Shown in pieces: positions 36,708-45,484 of a stretch of DNA of 64,000 bases (positions are counted from its first letter, which is position 1; every line of letters starts with the position of its first letter). Made by a program: the position numbers and the translations under genes. The notes beneath the pieces were generated by a model, which did no database searches, was not told the origin of the DNA, and was given only the letters and a program-made list of their open reading frames with translations. Where the stretch lies: NCBI GenBank assembly GCA_903906515.1, contig CAIVKO010000114.1:1-64000 (forward strand), given 5' to 3'. Source of the stretch: Akkermansiaceae bacterium (GTDB lineage: Bacteria; Verrucomicrobiota; Verrucomicrobiia; Verrucomicrobiales; Akkermansiaceae).

Positions 36708-37964
36708 TCACTGACGGTTGAGGCCGTCTTTGACGGGTTGCGGCAGCGGGTTGTTTTGAATCCAAGTGTTCGCAGCGACCGGGTCGCGCTCGGTCCACGC
36801 ACGGAGCATCCGGCCATAGGTCCGGTTGCGTTCGTTTTCATCGGCAATGCGCGAGATTTGATTGACGGCCAGGGATGGATCGCTGCCGAAGGAATGCCAG
36901 ATGACATTTTGGACCACTCGGTCGTTCAGATCGTTTTGAAAACGGTCCATCAGGGAAACCGCGGCTTGCGGATTATTGGTAGCCATCGAATTCACCACGC
37001 CGCGCAGGGCGTTGGTCCGGTTTTCGCCGGCGGGCAGGGTTGAGAGTGATTGGACCGCCTCGGTTTGGTTGTTTTTCGCCCAGACGCGGTAAACATCATC
37101 CATGCGTCGCTGTGTGGCATCGCCGGGATTGGCAAGCAGCCATGCTGCAGTGCCGGAGGGATCGGTTGCGGCGAGTTGTTCCGCAGAGCGCATCATCGCT
37201 CCGTTGCGCAGCGAATCGTCGGTGAGGCTGGCAATCCAGGCCTTGGTGGCGTCCGCGCCTTGGGAGATCACATGGGGCAGCATGGCATCCAGCGCTTCAC
37301 CGCGTTCAACGCTTTTCGGCATGCCGGTGAGGAGTTGGGAAGCCCTTGTAGGGTCAGTGGCGGCGAGGCTGCGGATAATTCCTGCTAGATAGGGATTCGC
37401 ACCTTCGCCTTCATGATGGGTTTCCGCCCAACGGATCGCGGCTTCGGGATCGGTCCCGGCCCAGGTGGTGAGGATCGTGCTGGCGGCAAATTCGCTACGG
37501 GTGTTTTTTTCCGCGTAGGCGAGAGCGGCGAGCGGATCCACCTTGGCCCATGCGGAAAGCAGTTGGGCGTATTCTCCCATACGGCTCTCGGTGATGCCAA
37601 GGCTGCGGAACTGGGAGATCGCCGCCTCAAAATCGTTGGGGCCCAGTTTGTCGATGAAGGCGAGCAGTGCGCGTGCCCGGTCGAGCGGGTCTTCGGTGCG
37701 GACGATCGAGGCCAAGCGTGCCAGTTGTTCCGGTGATGACGGCGAACCTTCCTGTTCCGGGCGCGTGGTGCGTCGGGTGTTGCGCTCGTTGGCGGATTTG
37801 GAAGTTTCATTGGAATCATTCCCCATGGTCCGACGGCCACGCATTTCCGCGGATGGTTCCGGCGTGCTTTCAGAATGGTCTGCGGAGGTGATCCGGCCAG
37901 CGATGAACCCTCCGACTCCAATCAGGACAAGTGCGGCGATGGTGGTGATGGCGGTAGGTTTCAT
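36708..37964 (-). CDS. Membrane-anchored helical-repeat protein of unknown function
   Basis: The 418-residue protein has one N-terminal membrane segment (ITTIAALVLIGVGGFIAG), a charged low-complexity linker (about 28-75), and then regular helical repeats containing variants of WA-x2-DP-x-AA (SAWAKVDPLAALAYAEKN, TTWAGTDPEAAIRWAET, RSLAATDPTRASQLLTG, RVWAKNNQTEAVQSLSTL, RAWTERDPVAANTWIQNN). Such DPxxA repeat proteins are frequent in Verrucomicrobiae and lack a known role; they are similar in kind to Sel1/HEAT repeats. It ends 107 bp upstream of the sulfatase, in the same direction. Confidence 0.75.
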   Translation of the reverse strand: MKPTAITTIAALVLIGVGGFIAGRITSADHSESTPEPSAEMRGRRTMGNDSNETSKSANERNTRRTTRPEQEGSPSSPEQLARLASIVRTEDPLDRARALLAFIDKLGPNDFEAAISQFRSLGITESRMGEYAQLLSAWAKVDPLAALAYAEKNTRSEFAASTILTTWAGTDPEAAIRWAETHHEGEGANPYLAGIIRSLAATDPTRASQLLTGMPKSVERGEALDAMLPHVISQGADATKAWIASLTDDSLRNGAMMRSAEQLAATDPSGTAAWLLANPGDATQRRMDDVYRVWAKNNQTEAVQSLSTLPAGENRTNALRGVVNSMATNNPQAAVSLMDRFQNDLNDRVVQNVIWHSFGSDPSLAVNQISRIADENERNRTYGRMLRAWTERDPVAANTWIQNNPLPQPVKDGLNRQ

Positions 37965-38053
37965 GGTTCAATGAACTACGGCGAACCAAACCACTATATT
38001 TCTGTAATTCAAGTGAGTTCCCGCCAAAGCGCAGATCTCGGGCACCTGCCAAC

Positions 38054-39613
38054 TCACGGTTTTTGTGAGTTCTGCACCGGGAAACGGAGGGTGACAGCAA
38101 ATCCTCCGCTATCGGGAAGGGAGGCGGAGACTTCGCCACCACAGGTTTCGATGGCGGTCCGGACGATGGCGAGACCGAGGCCGCTTCCGCCGGTGTCCCT
38201 GCTGCGGGAACGATCCAACCTGTAAAAAGGTTCGAAAATCCGGGGGAGTTCGGCAACGGGCACACCGGGGCCATTGTCCGCAACCGTGATCGAGACCGCA
38301 TCCACAGTTTCCGCCGCACAGATCGAGACCTTTGCGTCGGGGCCGGCGTGGGTGGATGCGTTACGGATGAGATTGCCAAGGGCACGCTCTAACAATTTTT
38401 GATCCGCCAGCACCGTGAGCGAGGGAGGGACCGAGACAACCACATCCAGACCCGCCGCCTCGCGGGTGAGGACATCGCGAACCAATGGTTCAAGCACGAT
38501 GAGATTTCTTGTGGTGGAGCGATTGCCAGCCCGTGAGAAGGCGAGGATTTCATTGACGAGTCCGGCGAGCTCGACAGTGTCGGTTTCGATAGATGAAAGC
38601 GCGGCTGATTCTTGTCCGGCCAATTTCATTTCGAGGATACCAAGCCCCGTGCGGATGCGGGCCAGCGGCGCGCAAAGTTCGTGGGCGGCATCGCCAAGAA
38701 AGCGTTTCTGGCCGGTGACCAAATGATCCAGCCTGGCCGCCATGGATTCGATGGCGCGTCCGAGGTTTCCAAGTTCGTCGTTCCCACGGTGTGGCAGTGA
38801 AACCTGGAAACTGCCCGAGGCTATCTGATCCGCAGCCAGTGTCAGCCGACGGACATAGCGTGTGATGCCCCACACGAAGGGTGTCCAAAATGCCACGCTC
38901 AGAATCAACACAGCAATGCCACCCCAGAGCCAGGGTTTGAAATCAAAAAACATGCCGGATCCATCGAGACTGTCCGCACGGATAAGAAGCATGACTGGAC
39001 TTGGGGGCCTGTTTCCGACTTTAGGCACGTGAAGCAACACTCCCGCCCAGTATCCATCACCATGATCGCCGCGAATGAGAAAAACCGGACGACTTTTCGG
39101 CAGGGATTCCGTCGGTTTTTCATCAACCCGACGCCGGTTGTTCGCATCACGAGGCGGCGGCGGAAATGGTTCTCCATCTCCGAATTCAGGAGGACCATCC
39201 GGCCCCTGCAAACCGGGACGTTGGGGAGGCCCTGGAGCACGGGGAGGTGGCCTGGAGTTCTCCCGCTGGGGTGGTATCGCGGATTGTGCCTTTTCAAGAA
39301 CATTGGCTGGAAGCGGCAACGGGAAAGGCCCTGCTTCTGGTGGATTCAACACTGCTGCTCTAACGTTTTTCGCGTCCCCCAGCGACTTGATTTCCTCGTT
39401 CCACTGCCGCACGGGTAATTCGGCAATCCGGGCAGCAGCCGCATCGCCGAATGCGCCGAGTCTGTCACCGGCGGATCCGCTGAGCAGCGAATCCAACCCC
39501 AGCCCGAGTTGCCAACGGACGAAAATGAAAAATGCCAGCCCCAGGATGACAAGATGAAGCACGAGCCAGCTAAGCACCTTTGCTAACAGGGGAAATCGAG
39601 GGGAGCTCTTCAT
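38054..39613 (-). CDS. CpxA/EnvZ-like sensor histidine kinase
   Basis: The 519-residue protein has two membrane segments (about 15-33 and 230-250) around a periplasmic domain with a long Pro-rich stretch (about 110-165, PPPRAPGPPQRPG). A HAMP domain (RYVRRLTLAADQIASGSFQV), the phosphoacceptor H-box (RFLGDAAHELCAPLARIRTG, with CAP where HELRTPL is usual) and ATP-binding N/G1/G2 boxes (NLIRNASTHAG, ADNGPGVPV, GGSGLGLAIVRTAIE) follow. It is therefore a complete class I kinase. The ATG overlaps the regulator stop by 4 bp, so the pair is translationally coupled. The signal is unknown; the divergent EF-hand gene hints at calcium or envelope stress. Confidence 0.92.
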   Translation of the reverse strand: MKSSPRFPLLAKVLSWLVLHLVILGLAFFIFVRWQLGLGLDSLLSGSAGDRLGAFGDAAAARIAELPVRQWNEEIKSLGDAKNVRAAVLNPPEAGPFPLPLPANVLEKAQSAIPPQRENSRPPPRAPGPPQRPGLQGPDGPPEFGDGEPFPPPPRDANNRRRVDEKPTESLPKSRPVFLIRGDHGDGYWAGVLLHVPKVGNRPPSPVMLLIRADSLDGSGMFFDFKPWLWGGIAVLILSVAFWTPFVWGITRYVRRLTLAADQIASGSFQVSLPHRGNDELGNLGRAIESMAARLDHLVTGQKRFLGDAAHELCAPLARIRTGLGILEMKLAGQESAALSSIETDTVELAGLVNEILAFSRAGNRSTTRNLIVLEPLVRDVLTREAAGLDVVVSVPPSLTVLADQKLLERALGNLIRNASTHAGPDAKVSICAAETVDAVSITVADNGPGVPVAELPRIFEPFYRLDRSRSRDTGGSGLGLAIVRTAIETCGGEVSASLPDSGGFAVTLRFPVQNSQKP

Positions 39614-40329
39614 GGCAAGTCGGGCCTTTCCGGTTCATTGAGTGTGTAGCCGATTCCGCGGATCGTTCGGATGAAACGGGGACTCTTCGCGTCGTCACCG
39701 AGTTTTTTGCGGAGCGATGAAACATGGACGTCGATCGAGCGATCAAAGACATCGAAGCGGCGTTCTGAAACTTCCTCGATCAGTCGCTCGCGGCTTTTAA
39801 CACGACCCTTGGATTTGAGCAGTGCGGCGAGGATGGAAAACTCAAGCGTCGTGAGATCTAACGGCGAATCATCGAGAACCACGGTGTGAGTCTCTTCACA
39901 CAGGCGGAGCGGCCCGGCGACGAGCTCCTTGACAGCACCATCCTCCACACGGATGCGGTTCCGGCGCGTCACCGCGCGCAGGCGGGCCAGCAATTCACGG
40001 GAAGAAAACGTTTTCGGCAGGTAATCATCCGCTCCGATCTCAAGACCCACGATGCGATCCGCCTCATCACCGAGCGCCGTGAGCATGAGCACCGGCACAT
40101 CGGATTTTTTCCGGAGTTCCCGTAGCACCGCGAATCCATCCATGCCCGGCATCATCACATCCAGAATCACCGCCTCGTAAGGAAACGCGATGGCTTCAGC
40201 GAGACCGTCCGGACCATTGTGGCGGAGTTCGACCTCATAGCCCATCGGCGTCAGATAATCGCGGATGAGGCCCGCGAGCTTGCGGTCATCGTCCACCACC
40301 AACAGCCTGGATTTACTAGGAAGTTCCAT
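39610..40329 (-). CDS. OmpR/CpxR-family response regulator
   Basis: The start is ATG 40329 (MELPSKSRLLVVDDDRKLAG); the frame upstream is unlikely. The 239-residue protein has an intact receiver domain: the acidic pair VDDD, phospho-Asp in YEAVILDVMMPGMDG, the switch Thr in VLMLTALGDEAD, and the Lys in DDYLPKTFSSRELLARL (KT where KP is usual). The C-terminal winged-helix DNA-binding domain has LDLTTLEFSILAALLKSKGR, VSERRFDVFDRSIDVHVSSL and FIRTIRGIGYTL. It is first in a two-gene unit with the kinase. It probably controls its own operon and the divergent EF-hand gene. Confidence 0.93.
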   Translation of the reverse strand: MELPSKSRLLVVDDDRKLAGLIRDYLTPMGYEVELRHNGPDGLAEAIAFPYEAVILDVMMPGMDGFAVLRELRKKSDVPVLMLTALGDEADRIVGLEIGADDYLPKTFSSRELLARLRAVTRRNRIRVEDGAVKELVAGPLRLCEETHTVVLDDSPLDLTTLEFSILAALLKSKGRVKSRERLIEEVSERRFDVFDRSIDVHVSSLRKKLGDDAKSPRFIRTIRGIGYTLNEPERPDLP

Positions 40330-40374
40330 CGTTACAGCCGTTTTAGCCGTCTTACCGGGGAGAGGTCCACAGGA

Positions 40375-40390
40375 TTTACAAAAACTTAAC
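40375..40390. promoter_or_regulatory. Candidate OmpR-family direct-repeat box
   Basis: TTTAC (40375-40379) and TTAAC (40386-40390) repeat at an 11-bp interval (GTTAA-N6-GTAAA on the minus strand), the spacing typical of OmpR/PhoB regulators and close to the CpxR box (GTAAA-N5-GTAAA). It lies between the response regulator and EF-hand gene starts, so control of both is possible. Confidence 0.35.
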
Positions 40391-40495
40391 ATTTTTATGA
40401 GCCCTTCCACACACCTGCTTCACAATCGCATGGTTTCATAAGCCAGTGATTCCGAAAAACAAGGAACACCACGCAAAACCAAACCACACGAAATC

Positions 40496-41014
40496 ATGAA
40501 AACCAAAACGATTCACATGACACTCGCCCTGCTAGCCATCGCAAGTGCATCAGCCCAACCTTCCGGCACTGACGATGGACGACGTCCGCCGCCACCGCCG
40601 CCATTCGCATTCTTCGATGCCGATCACGACGGAGCTCTCTCCGCGGAGGAAATCCAAAACGCGGCCGCCGCCCTCGCCAAGCTCGATAAGAACAGCGACG
40701 GAACCATCACAAAGGATGAAATGCGCCTGCCGAAGCCAGGGTCCGGAGACACGCCCCCGCAGGGCGATGGTCCCCAAGGTCCGCCTCCCCAAGGCATGCG
40801 TCCGGTTCCCCCGCTCATCATCGCGCTCGATACCGACAAGGATGGCACCATATCCGCAGAAGAACTCAAAGCCGCTCCCGAGTCCCTCAAAACGCTCGAT
40901 AAAAATGGCGATGGCAAGCTGGATCGGGACGAGCTCCGTCCTCCACAAGGCCCGCCGCCACCACCCGATGGAGAACCAGACGGACTGCCACCTGAAGGTC
41001 CGCCGCCTGAATAG
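40496..41014 (+). CDS. Exported proline-rich EF-hand calcium-binding protein
   Basis: The 172-residue protein has a signal peptide (MKTKTIHMTLALLAIASASA) and four EF-hand loops in two pairs: DADHDGALSAEE and DKNSDGTITKDE, then DTDKDGTISAEE and DKNGDGKLDRDE. Each has the D-x-D/N-x-D-G pattern, so all should bind Ca2+. Proline/glycine-rich linkers separate and follow the pairs. It likely acts as a periplasmic or surface calcium sensor or buffer. It is divergent from the two-component system, whose sensor is also Pro-rich; regulation by that system is inferred from the arrangement and the box at 40375-40390. Confidence 0.9.
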   Translation: MKTKTIHMTLALLAIASASAQPSGTDDGRRPPPPPPFAFFDADHDGALSAEEIQNAAAALAKLDKNSDGTITKDEMRLPKPGSGDTPPQGDGPQGPPPQGMRPVPPLIIALDTDKDGTISAEELKAAPESLKTLDKNGDGKLDRDELRPPQGPPPPPDGEPDGLPPEGPPPE

Positions 41015-41122
41015 GATCACCTTTTTCACATCTTCCGGGTCTCACATCGGCTTGATCCGAGACCCTCTCTCAAAAGCAATTTTAAAAACTAACAGTTATT
41101 TGAATTCAACCAAAAAACTCCC

Positions 41123-43057
41123 ATGAAAAAACTCCTGAAAAACACCATCATCGCCGCAAGTCCGTTTGCATCTGTGATCGCCCATGCCGCACCCGAGGCA
41201 TCCATCGCCAATGTCAGCCCGCCGAACGGCAGCGTGGTCAGCAGCCCGCAAACCTTTGTGCGGGGAAAGGTGTCCCACGATATCTATCCAGTGTCGCGAA
41301 TCGCCGCCACCTTCAACGGCAGGCCGCTTCCATTGGATCCCAACGGCAACTTTTCGGTGCCTGTGACACTCAAGCCCGGGGATAACGATTTCGTGCTACG
41401 GGTCGGCATGCAAAATCCCCGCCAGCAAACCACGGTGATCTCCTCATATCTGGATGGCTCGATGATCTACGGCTCCGACTCCAAACGCGCCAACGCACTC
41501 CGCAGTTTCAAAGGCGGAGCGTTGAAAACCAGCAATGGCAACCTCCCACCGCTGAACACGGAAGGATTTGCGAACGCCACGGCCAACATTGTGCCCGATG
41601 AAGAACTGTTCCTCGCCGGTGATGTCCGCGCCAACGAGAATATCGAGCTTGCATCGATCCACACGCTTTTTGTTCGCGAGCACAATCGGATCGCCGCCGC
41701 CATTGCCGGCGCGGATCCCCGCCTCAATGACGAGCAGATCTATCAACAGGCGCGACGGATTGTCACCGCAGAGGTCCAGGTGGTCACCTATCGCGAGTTT
41801 CTGCCCGCGCTGCTCGGAGACAAGGCACTCAAGCCCTACCGCGGCTACAATCCGAACGTCAATGCAGGCATCGCCAACGAGTTCTCCACCGCCGCTTATC
41901 GGATAGGCCACTCGCTGATCAATGACGACGTGGAGTTTCTCGATAACGATGGTAATCCGATCCGCGACGGCCTACCGCTGGCCTTTGCCTTCTTCAATCC
42001 CACTCCGGTCAAGGAAACCGGAGCTGATCCGATCCTGAAATACCTCGCCACCGACAATGCCCAGGAAGTGGACACGCAATTGGTCGAAGGACTTCGCAAC
42101 TTCCTCTTCGGTCCTCCCGGAGCGGGCGGCCTCGATCTTGCGTCGCTTAACATCCAACGCGGCCGCGATCACGGCCTCGCCGATTACAACAGCGTGCGCA
42201 AAGCCTATGGGATGCCTCCCGTGACGAATGTTTCCCAGATCACACGGGATCCATCCATGCAGGCGAAGTTGCTGTCATTATACCCAAATCTGGATTCGCT
42301 CGACCTCTGGGTCGCCGGTCTCGCGGAGGATCATCTTCCCGGTTCCAGCGTAGGGCCGACCTTCCAACGCATCATTGCCGATCAGTTCGAGCGCACCCGC
42401 GACGGTGACAGCAACTGGTATGAGCGCAACTTCGGCGGCCGCCAGCTTGCCGCGCTGCAGGCAACCCGTCTATCAGACATCATCCGCCGCAACACCTCGA
42501 TTACCAAGATCCAGGACAACGTGTTCTTCTTCAACAAGGACACGCTCGCCGGACTTACTCCAAAAGCCGGAGTATTGCCGCCCGATCTCGTTCGCGGACC
42601 CGCACCTGGAACACCACCCGCCTCGCTCGATGGCACCGGAAACAATCCATTCCATTTCTCATGGGGTGCCTCCAACCAGTGCTTGCTTCGCTGGGCTCCC
42701 GCAGCTTATGCGGACACAGTTTCCTCGCCAGCCGGTCCGGAACGTCCGAGCGCGAGACTGGTGAGCAACACGGTTTCCACCCTGACCACGACCGCACCAA
42801 ACTCCCGCTCGATGTCGAGCTGGGTGTATGGCTGGGGCCAGTTCATCGATCATGATCTCGGACTAACTGAAACCGGGGATGAGCCGTTCGACATCGTCGT
42901 ACCCACCGGAGATCCATCCTTCGATCCCAACAGCACCGGCACCGTGACCATTCCCATGACCCGTGCCGACCATGATGCCGCGACGGGCACAGCAGCACCT
43001 GCCGTCACCCAGAAGACCCTGCGTATCACATTCAAGCCACGCCCGCCGCGTCCCTGA
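41123..43057 (+). CDS. Animal-type haem peroxidase with circularly permuted domain order
   Basis: The 644-residue exported protein starts with a signal peptide (to about residue 22) and an Ig-like domain (about 23-97). The peroxidase part begins at residue 98 (NPRQQTTVISSYLDGSMIYG), normally mid-domain. The distal Arg169 and haem-ester-type Glu172 lie in GDVRANENIEL, then REHNRIAA, the proximal His263 (TAAYRIGHSLIND) and NIQRGRDHGL (343-352). The segment that is normally N-terminal comes last: DGTGNN (503-508), LLRWAPAAYAD and WGQFIDHDLGLTE with Asp576/His577, the distal pair. All catalytic residues are therefore present but in rotated order. It would oxidise halides or phenols with H2O2. It may be a genuine circular permutation or a gene rearrangement; the reading frame is intact throughout. 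Confidence 0.88.
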   Translation: MKKLLKNTIIAASPFASVIAHAAPEASIANVSPPNGSVVSSPQTFVRGKVSHDIYPVSRIAATFNGRPLPLDPNGNFSVPVTLKPGDNDFVLRVGMQNPRQQTTVISSYLDGSMIYGSDSKRANALRSFKGGALKTSNGNLPPLNTEGFANATANIVPDEELFLAGDVRANENIELASIHTLFVREHNRIAAAIAGADPRLNDEQIYQQARRIVTAEVQVVTYREFLPALLGDKALKPYRGYNPNVNAGIANEFSTAAYRIGHSLINDDVEFLDNDGNPIRDGLPLAFAFFNPTPVKETGADPILKYLATDNAQEVDTQLVEGLRNFLFGPPGAGGLDLASLNIQRGRDHGLADYNSVRKAYGMPPVTNVSQITRDPSMQAKLLSLYPNLDSLDLWVAGLAEDHLPGSSVGPTFQRIIADQFERTRDGDSNWYERNFGGRQLAALQATRLSDIIRRNTSITKIQDNVFFFNKDTLAGLTPKAGVLPPDLVRGPAPGTPPASLDGTGNNPFHFSWGASNQCLLRWAPAAYADTVSSPAGPERPSARLVSNTVSTLTTTAPNSRSMSSWVYGWGQFIDHDLGLTETGDEPFDIVVPTGDPSFDPNSTGTVTIPMTRADHDAATGTAAPAVTQKTLRITFKPRPPRP

Positions 43058-43086
43058 GTCGGGCTTTCGAATGGTCCTCTCACTAG

Positions 43087-43200
43087 GGCAGGGACCGATC
43101 TCCGAGCGGTCCGCGTGAATGGACAGAGAATGAAAAAGCCGTTCCGACTTACCCATTCGCAATTCATGCGCGCGGACCGCTCGGAGAGACGGTCCCTGCC
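43087..43200. repeat. GGACCG palindromic intergenic element, copy E
   Basis: The shortest complete copy, 114 bp. The ends GGCAGGGACCGATCTCCGAG and the inverse CTCGGAGAGACGGTCCCTGC pair over about 28 bp with one or two mismatches. It fills most of the 291-bp gap between the peroxidase and the metal transporter operon; the remaining part (43201-43348) is AT-richer and probably carries the operon promoter. Confidence 0.88.
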
Positions 43201-43348
43201 TATCCTTTAGCTTCGAGCTTACTTATATGCGATTTTCAGCGCCAATTACGCTACCGCCATTGCCGCCATTGCGCCCTGACGGATTGAGCGAGGTTCTTTT
43301 AACGCAATTTTCTTGCATTTGCCCTAAAGCTGCCTCAGGCTCTCCGGC

Positions 43349-44248
43349 GTGTTGAAATCGTTGTGTGCATGGATGTTCTTCGAGTTGGCCGCCACGCTTG
43401 CGTGGGCTGCGCCCGTGGAGGTATCCGCGCTGCATCCGCTGATGGCGGATCTGGCACGCCAGGTGGGTGGAAACCACGTAGAGGTCCATGACCTGACGGG
43501 TGGAGGTGGCAATCTTCACCGCTTCGAACCACGTCCTGCGGACATGAAACAAATGCAGTCTTCCGTCATTGTTTTCGCCGCAGGCAAAAACATGGAAATT
43601 TATCTGGAGCGGTTGAAATCCAATCTCGGTGGAGTCACCGTGGTGGAGGTCGGGCGGACGATTCCTTCTCTAACCATCGGAAAGGATGCGGTTTACACCT
43701 GTTGTCCCGGTCATGGTGTCGGGGTGATCGACCCGCACTGGTGGAATGGGATCGATAACATGCGGCGTGCCGCACGGGTGGTGGCCCAGGCGCTCTCTGA
43801 GAAAGACCCGGATGCCAAGGCCTACTACACCGGCAATGCCATCGCCTACGGACAACGTCTGGATGTCCTGAAAAAATGGGCGAAATTGGAACTGGCCAAG
43901 GTACCATCGTCGCGCAGGAAATTGGTGACATCCCATAATGCGCTGGCGTATTTTGCCAAGGAGTTCGGATTCGAGGTGATCGCAGTGGCGGGCCTCACCA
44001 AGGAGCAGAATGTCACTCCCCAGGAACAGGCGAAGACCATCGAGTCGGTGAAAAATGCCGCGGTTCCCGCATTGTTTCCGGAAAAGAACACCAGCGGAAA
44101 ATCGTTGGACGCCATTGTCAAGGCCACCGGAACCCGTCTGGGCGATCCGCTCATCGCAGATGGCAATGGCACGGGCGACGACGCGGGTTTCGAGGCAATC
44201 ATCCGCCACAACGTGAACGCCATCACCAAAGGACTTGTCACTCCATGA
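43349..44248 (+). CDS. Zn/Mn-type ABC transporter substrate-binding protein
   Basis: The 299-residue protein belongs to the cluster A-I (ZnuA/PsaA/MntC) binding proteins. It likely starts at GTG 43349 with a signal peptide ending near TLAWAAP. Metal-site motifs are NLHRFEPRPADM (His in the normal HHFEPTP position), VIDPHWWNGIDN (DPHVW-like), TSHNALAYFAKEFGF and the late Asp in PLIADGNGTGDDA. An unusual TCCPGHGVGV loop precedes the second His. It captures Zn2+ or Mn2+ in the periplasm; which metal is unclear. It is first of a four-gene operon with overlapping start/stop codons. Confidence 0.88.
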   Translation: MLKSLCAWMFFELAATLAWAAPVEVSALHPLMADLARQVGGNHVEVHDLTGGGGNLHRFEPRPADMKQMQSSVIVFAAGKNMEIYLERLKSNLGGVTVVEVGRTIPSLTIGKDAVYTCCPGHGVGVIDPHWWNGIDNMRRAARVVAQALSEKDPDAKAYYTGNAIAYGQRLDVLKKWAKLELAKVPSSRRKLVTSHNALAYFAKEFGFEVIAVAGLTKEQNVTPQEQAKTIESVKNAAVPALFPEKNTSGKSLDAIVKATGTRLGDPLIADGNGTGDDAGFEAIIRHNVNAITKGLVTP

Positions 44249-44709
44249 AAATTTCCCGGCTCTTCGCGTCTCCGTTGGCTGGAACGGCTGCCGTAATGGC
44301 CGGTCTTGCGGTGCTCGCCGTGCCGCTCCATCGCCTGACCTCCGCCCCTCCCGTGGTCGCAACGCCTGCCGTGGAAATCACGGACGGCTGCGTCTCCACC
44401 ACCCACGCCGTGCTGCGCCTCAAGCTGCTCGCACCTGCGCGGAAGGTGACCGTCGGTCTACCCGGAGGCGTCCCGCTTCTTGATCTAACCAATATTCAGA
44501 CGGGTGTCTCCGAACACGATGTGGATCTGGTGCTCGACCACGGTGTCTGCGAATTGGAGTTGTCCGTCGACTTCGGCGATGCGGCGATGGAGACCGCTGT
44601 GTTTCTAACCACAATGCCCGATGACTTGGAGGAGAAAACCCTTTTTATCACCGGAACCGGCCGGGCGCGGGACATCCTCCACTTTGAATGGCCGCATCAT
44701 CACGACTGA
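44245..44709 (+). CDS. Small membrane-anchored protein of unknown function in the metal ABC operon
   Basis: The 154-residue protein has an N-terminal membrane segment or signal (GTAAVMAGLAVLAVPL) and a beta-rich extracytoplasmic domain (VLRLKLLAPARKVTVGLPGG, DLVLDHGVCELELSVDFG). It ends in WPHHHD. Its ATG overlaps the binding-protein stop (ATGA) and the ATPase starts 4 bp after its stop, so it belongs to the transporter. The terminal His cluster and two Cys suggest metal handling, such as a chaperone or extra binding subunit. I do not recognise a family. Confidence 0.75.
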   Translation: MKISRLFASPLAGTAAVMAGLAVLAVPLHRLTSAPPVVATPAVEITDGCVSTTHAVLRLKLLAPARKVTVGLPGGVPLLDLTNIQTGVSEHDVDLVLDHGVCELELSVDFGDAAMETAVFLTTMPDDLEEKTLFITGTGRARDILHFEWPHHHD

Positions 44710-44713
44710 TACC

Positions 44714-45484
44714 ATGTCCACTTTCCACGATTCCTGCGCCCACTGCGGCCACCATCACGAGTTGAGGGTGGAGGATCTCAGCGTCCACTACCGGCAAATC
44801 GAGGCGCTTCAGGGAGTTTCTATGTCCACTTCCTGTGGTGCCTGTGTGGCCCTCATTGGCCCAAACGGTGCGGGCAAAAGCACGCTGCTCAAGGCCATCG
44901 CCGGATTACTCCCGCTGGCCGGCGGCAGGATCTTCTGGCGCGGATCGAAGGTGGCCAAATGGAGTCGTGAAATCGCCTACCTCCCGCAGCGCGAGAATGT
45001 GGATTGGAATTTTCCCATCACCGTGCGCCGTGTGGTCACCATGGGCCGATACCCGCAAGCAGGATGGTGGCGGCCGTTTTCAAAAAGCGACGACGAGGCG
45101 ATCACGCGGGCGATCTCGGTGATGGGCCTGGATGATCTGGCGGACCGGCAGATCAGCGAACTGAGCGGTGGCCAACAGCAGCGGGTCTTTCTCGCACGCG
45201 CGTTGGCGCAGGAGGCACATGTGCTTTTATTGGATGAGCCATTCACCGGCCTTGACCGCAACTCGAAGTCCTCGCTGGCCGAAACCCTGCGAACTCTAAC
45301 GAAAGAAGGCAGGCTCGTCATCGCATCCCACCACGACATGGACACAGTGCGCGATATCTACGACGAGGTGCTGCTGCTCCGACGTAGGGCGGTGGCGTTC
45401 GGAACCGTGGACGAGGTGTTCACCGAGGCGCTTCTGGAGGAAACCTTCGGTGCGCTGAAGGGCGATGGAAAGGAGGTCGCATGA
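44714..45484 (+). CDS. Zn/Mn ABC transporter ATP-binding protein
   Basis: The start is ATG 44714 (MSTFHDSCAHCGHHHELRVE); the longer frame from 44621 overlaps the previous gene. The 256-residue protein has the Walker A motif GPNGAGKST, Q-loop LPQRENVDWNFPITVRRVV (typical of ZnuC/MntA-type ATPases), signature LSGGQQQRVFLARAL, Walker B VLLLDEPF and H-loop SHHDMD. The N-terminus carries an unusual C-A-H-C-G-H-H-H cluster before the ATPase core, which could bind metal and sense cytoplasmic levels. It powers uptake with the permease encoded next. Confidence 0.93.
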   Translation: MSTFHDSCAHCGHHHELRVEDLSVHYRQIEALQGVSMSTSCGACVALIGPNGAGKSTLLKAIAGLLPLAGGRIFWRGSKVAKWSREIAYLPQRENVDWNFPITVRRVVTMGRYPQAGWWRPFSKSDDEAITRAISVMGLDDLADRQISELSGGQQQRVFLARALAQEAHVLLLDEPFTGLDRNSKSSLAETLRTLTKEGRLVIASHHDMDTVRDIYDEVLLLRRRAVAFGTVDEVFTEALLEETFGALKGDGKEVA

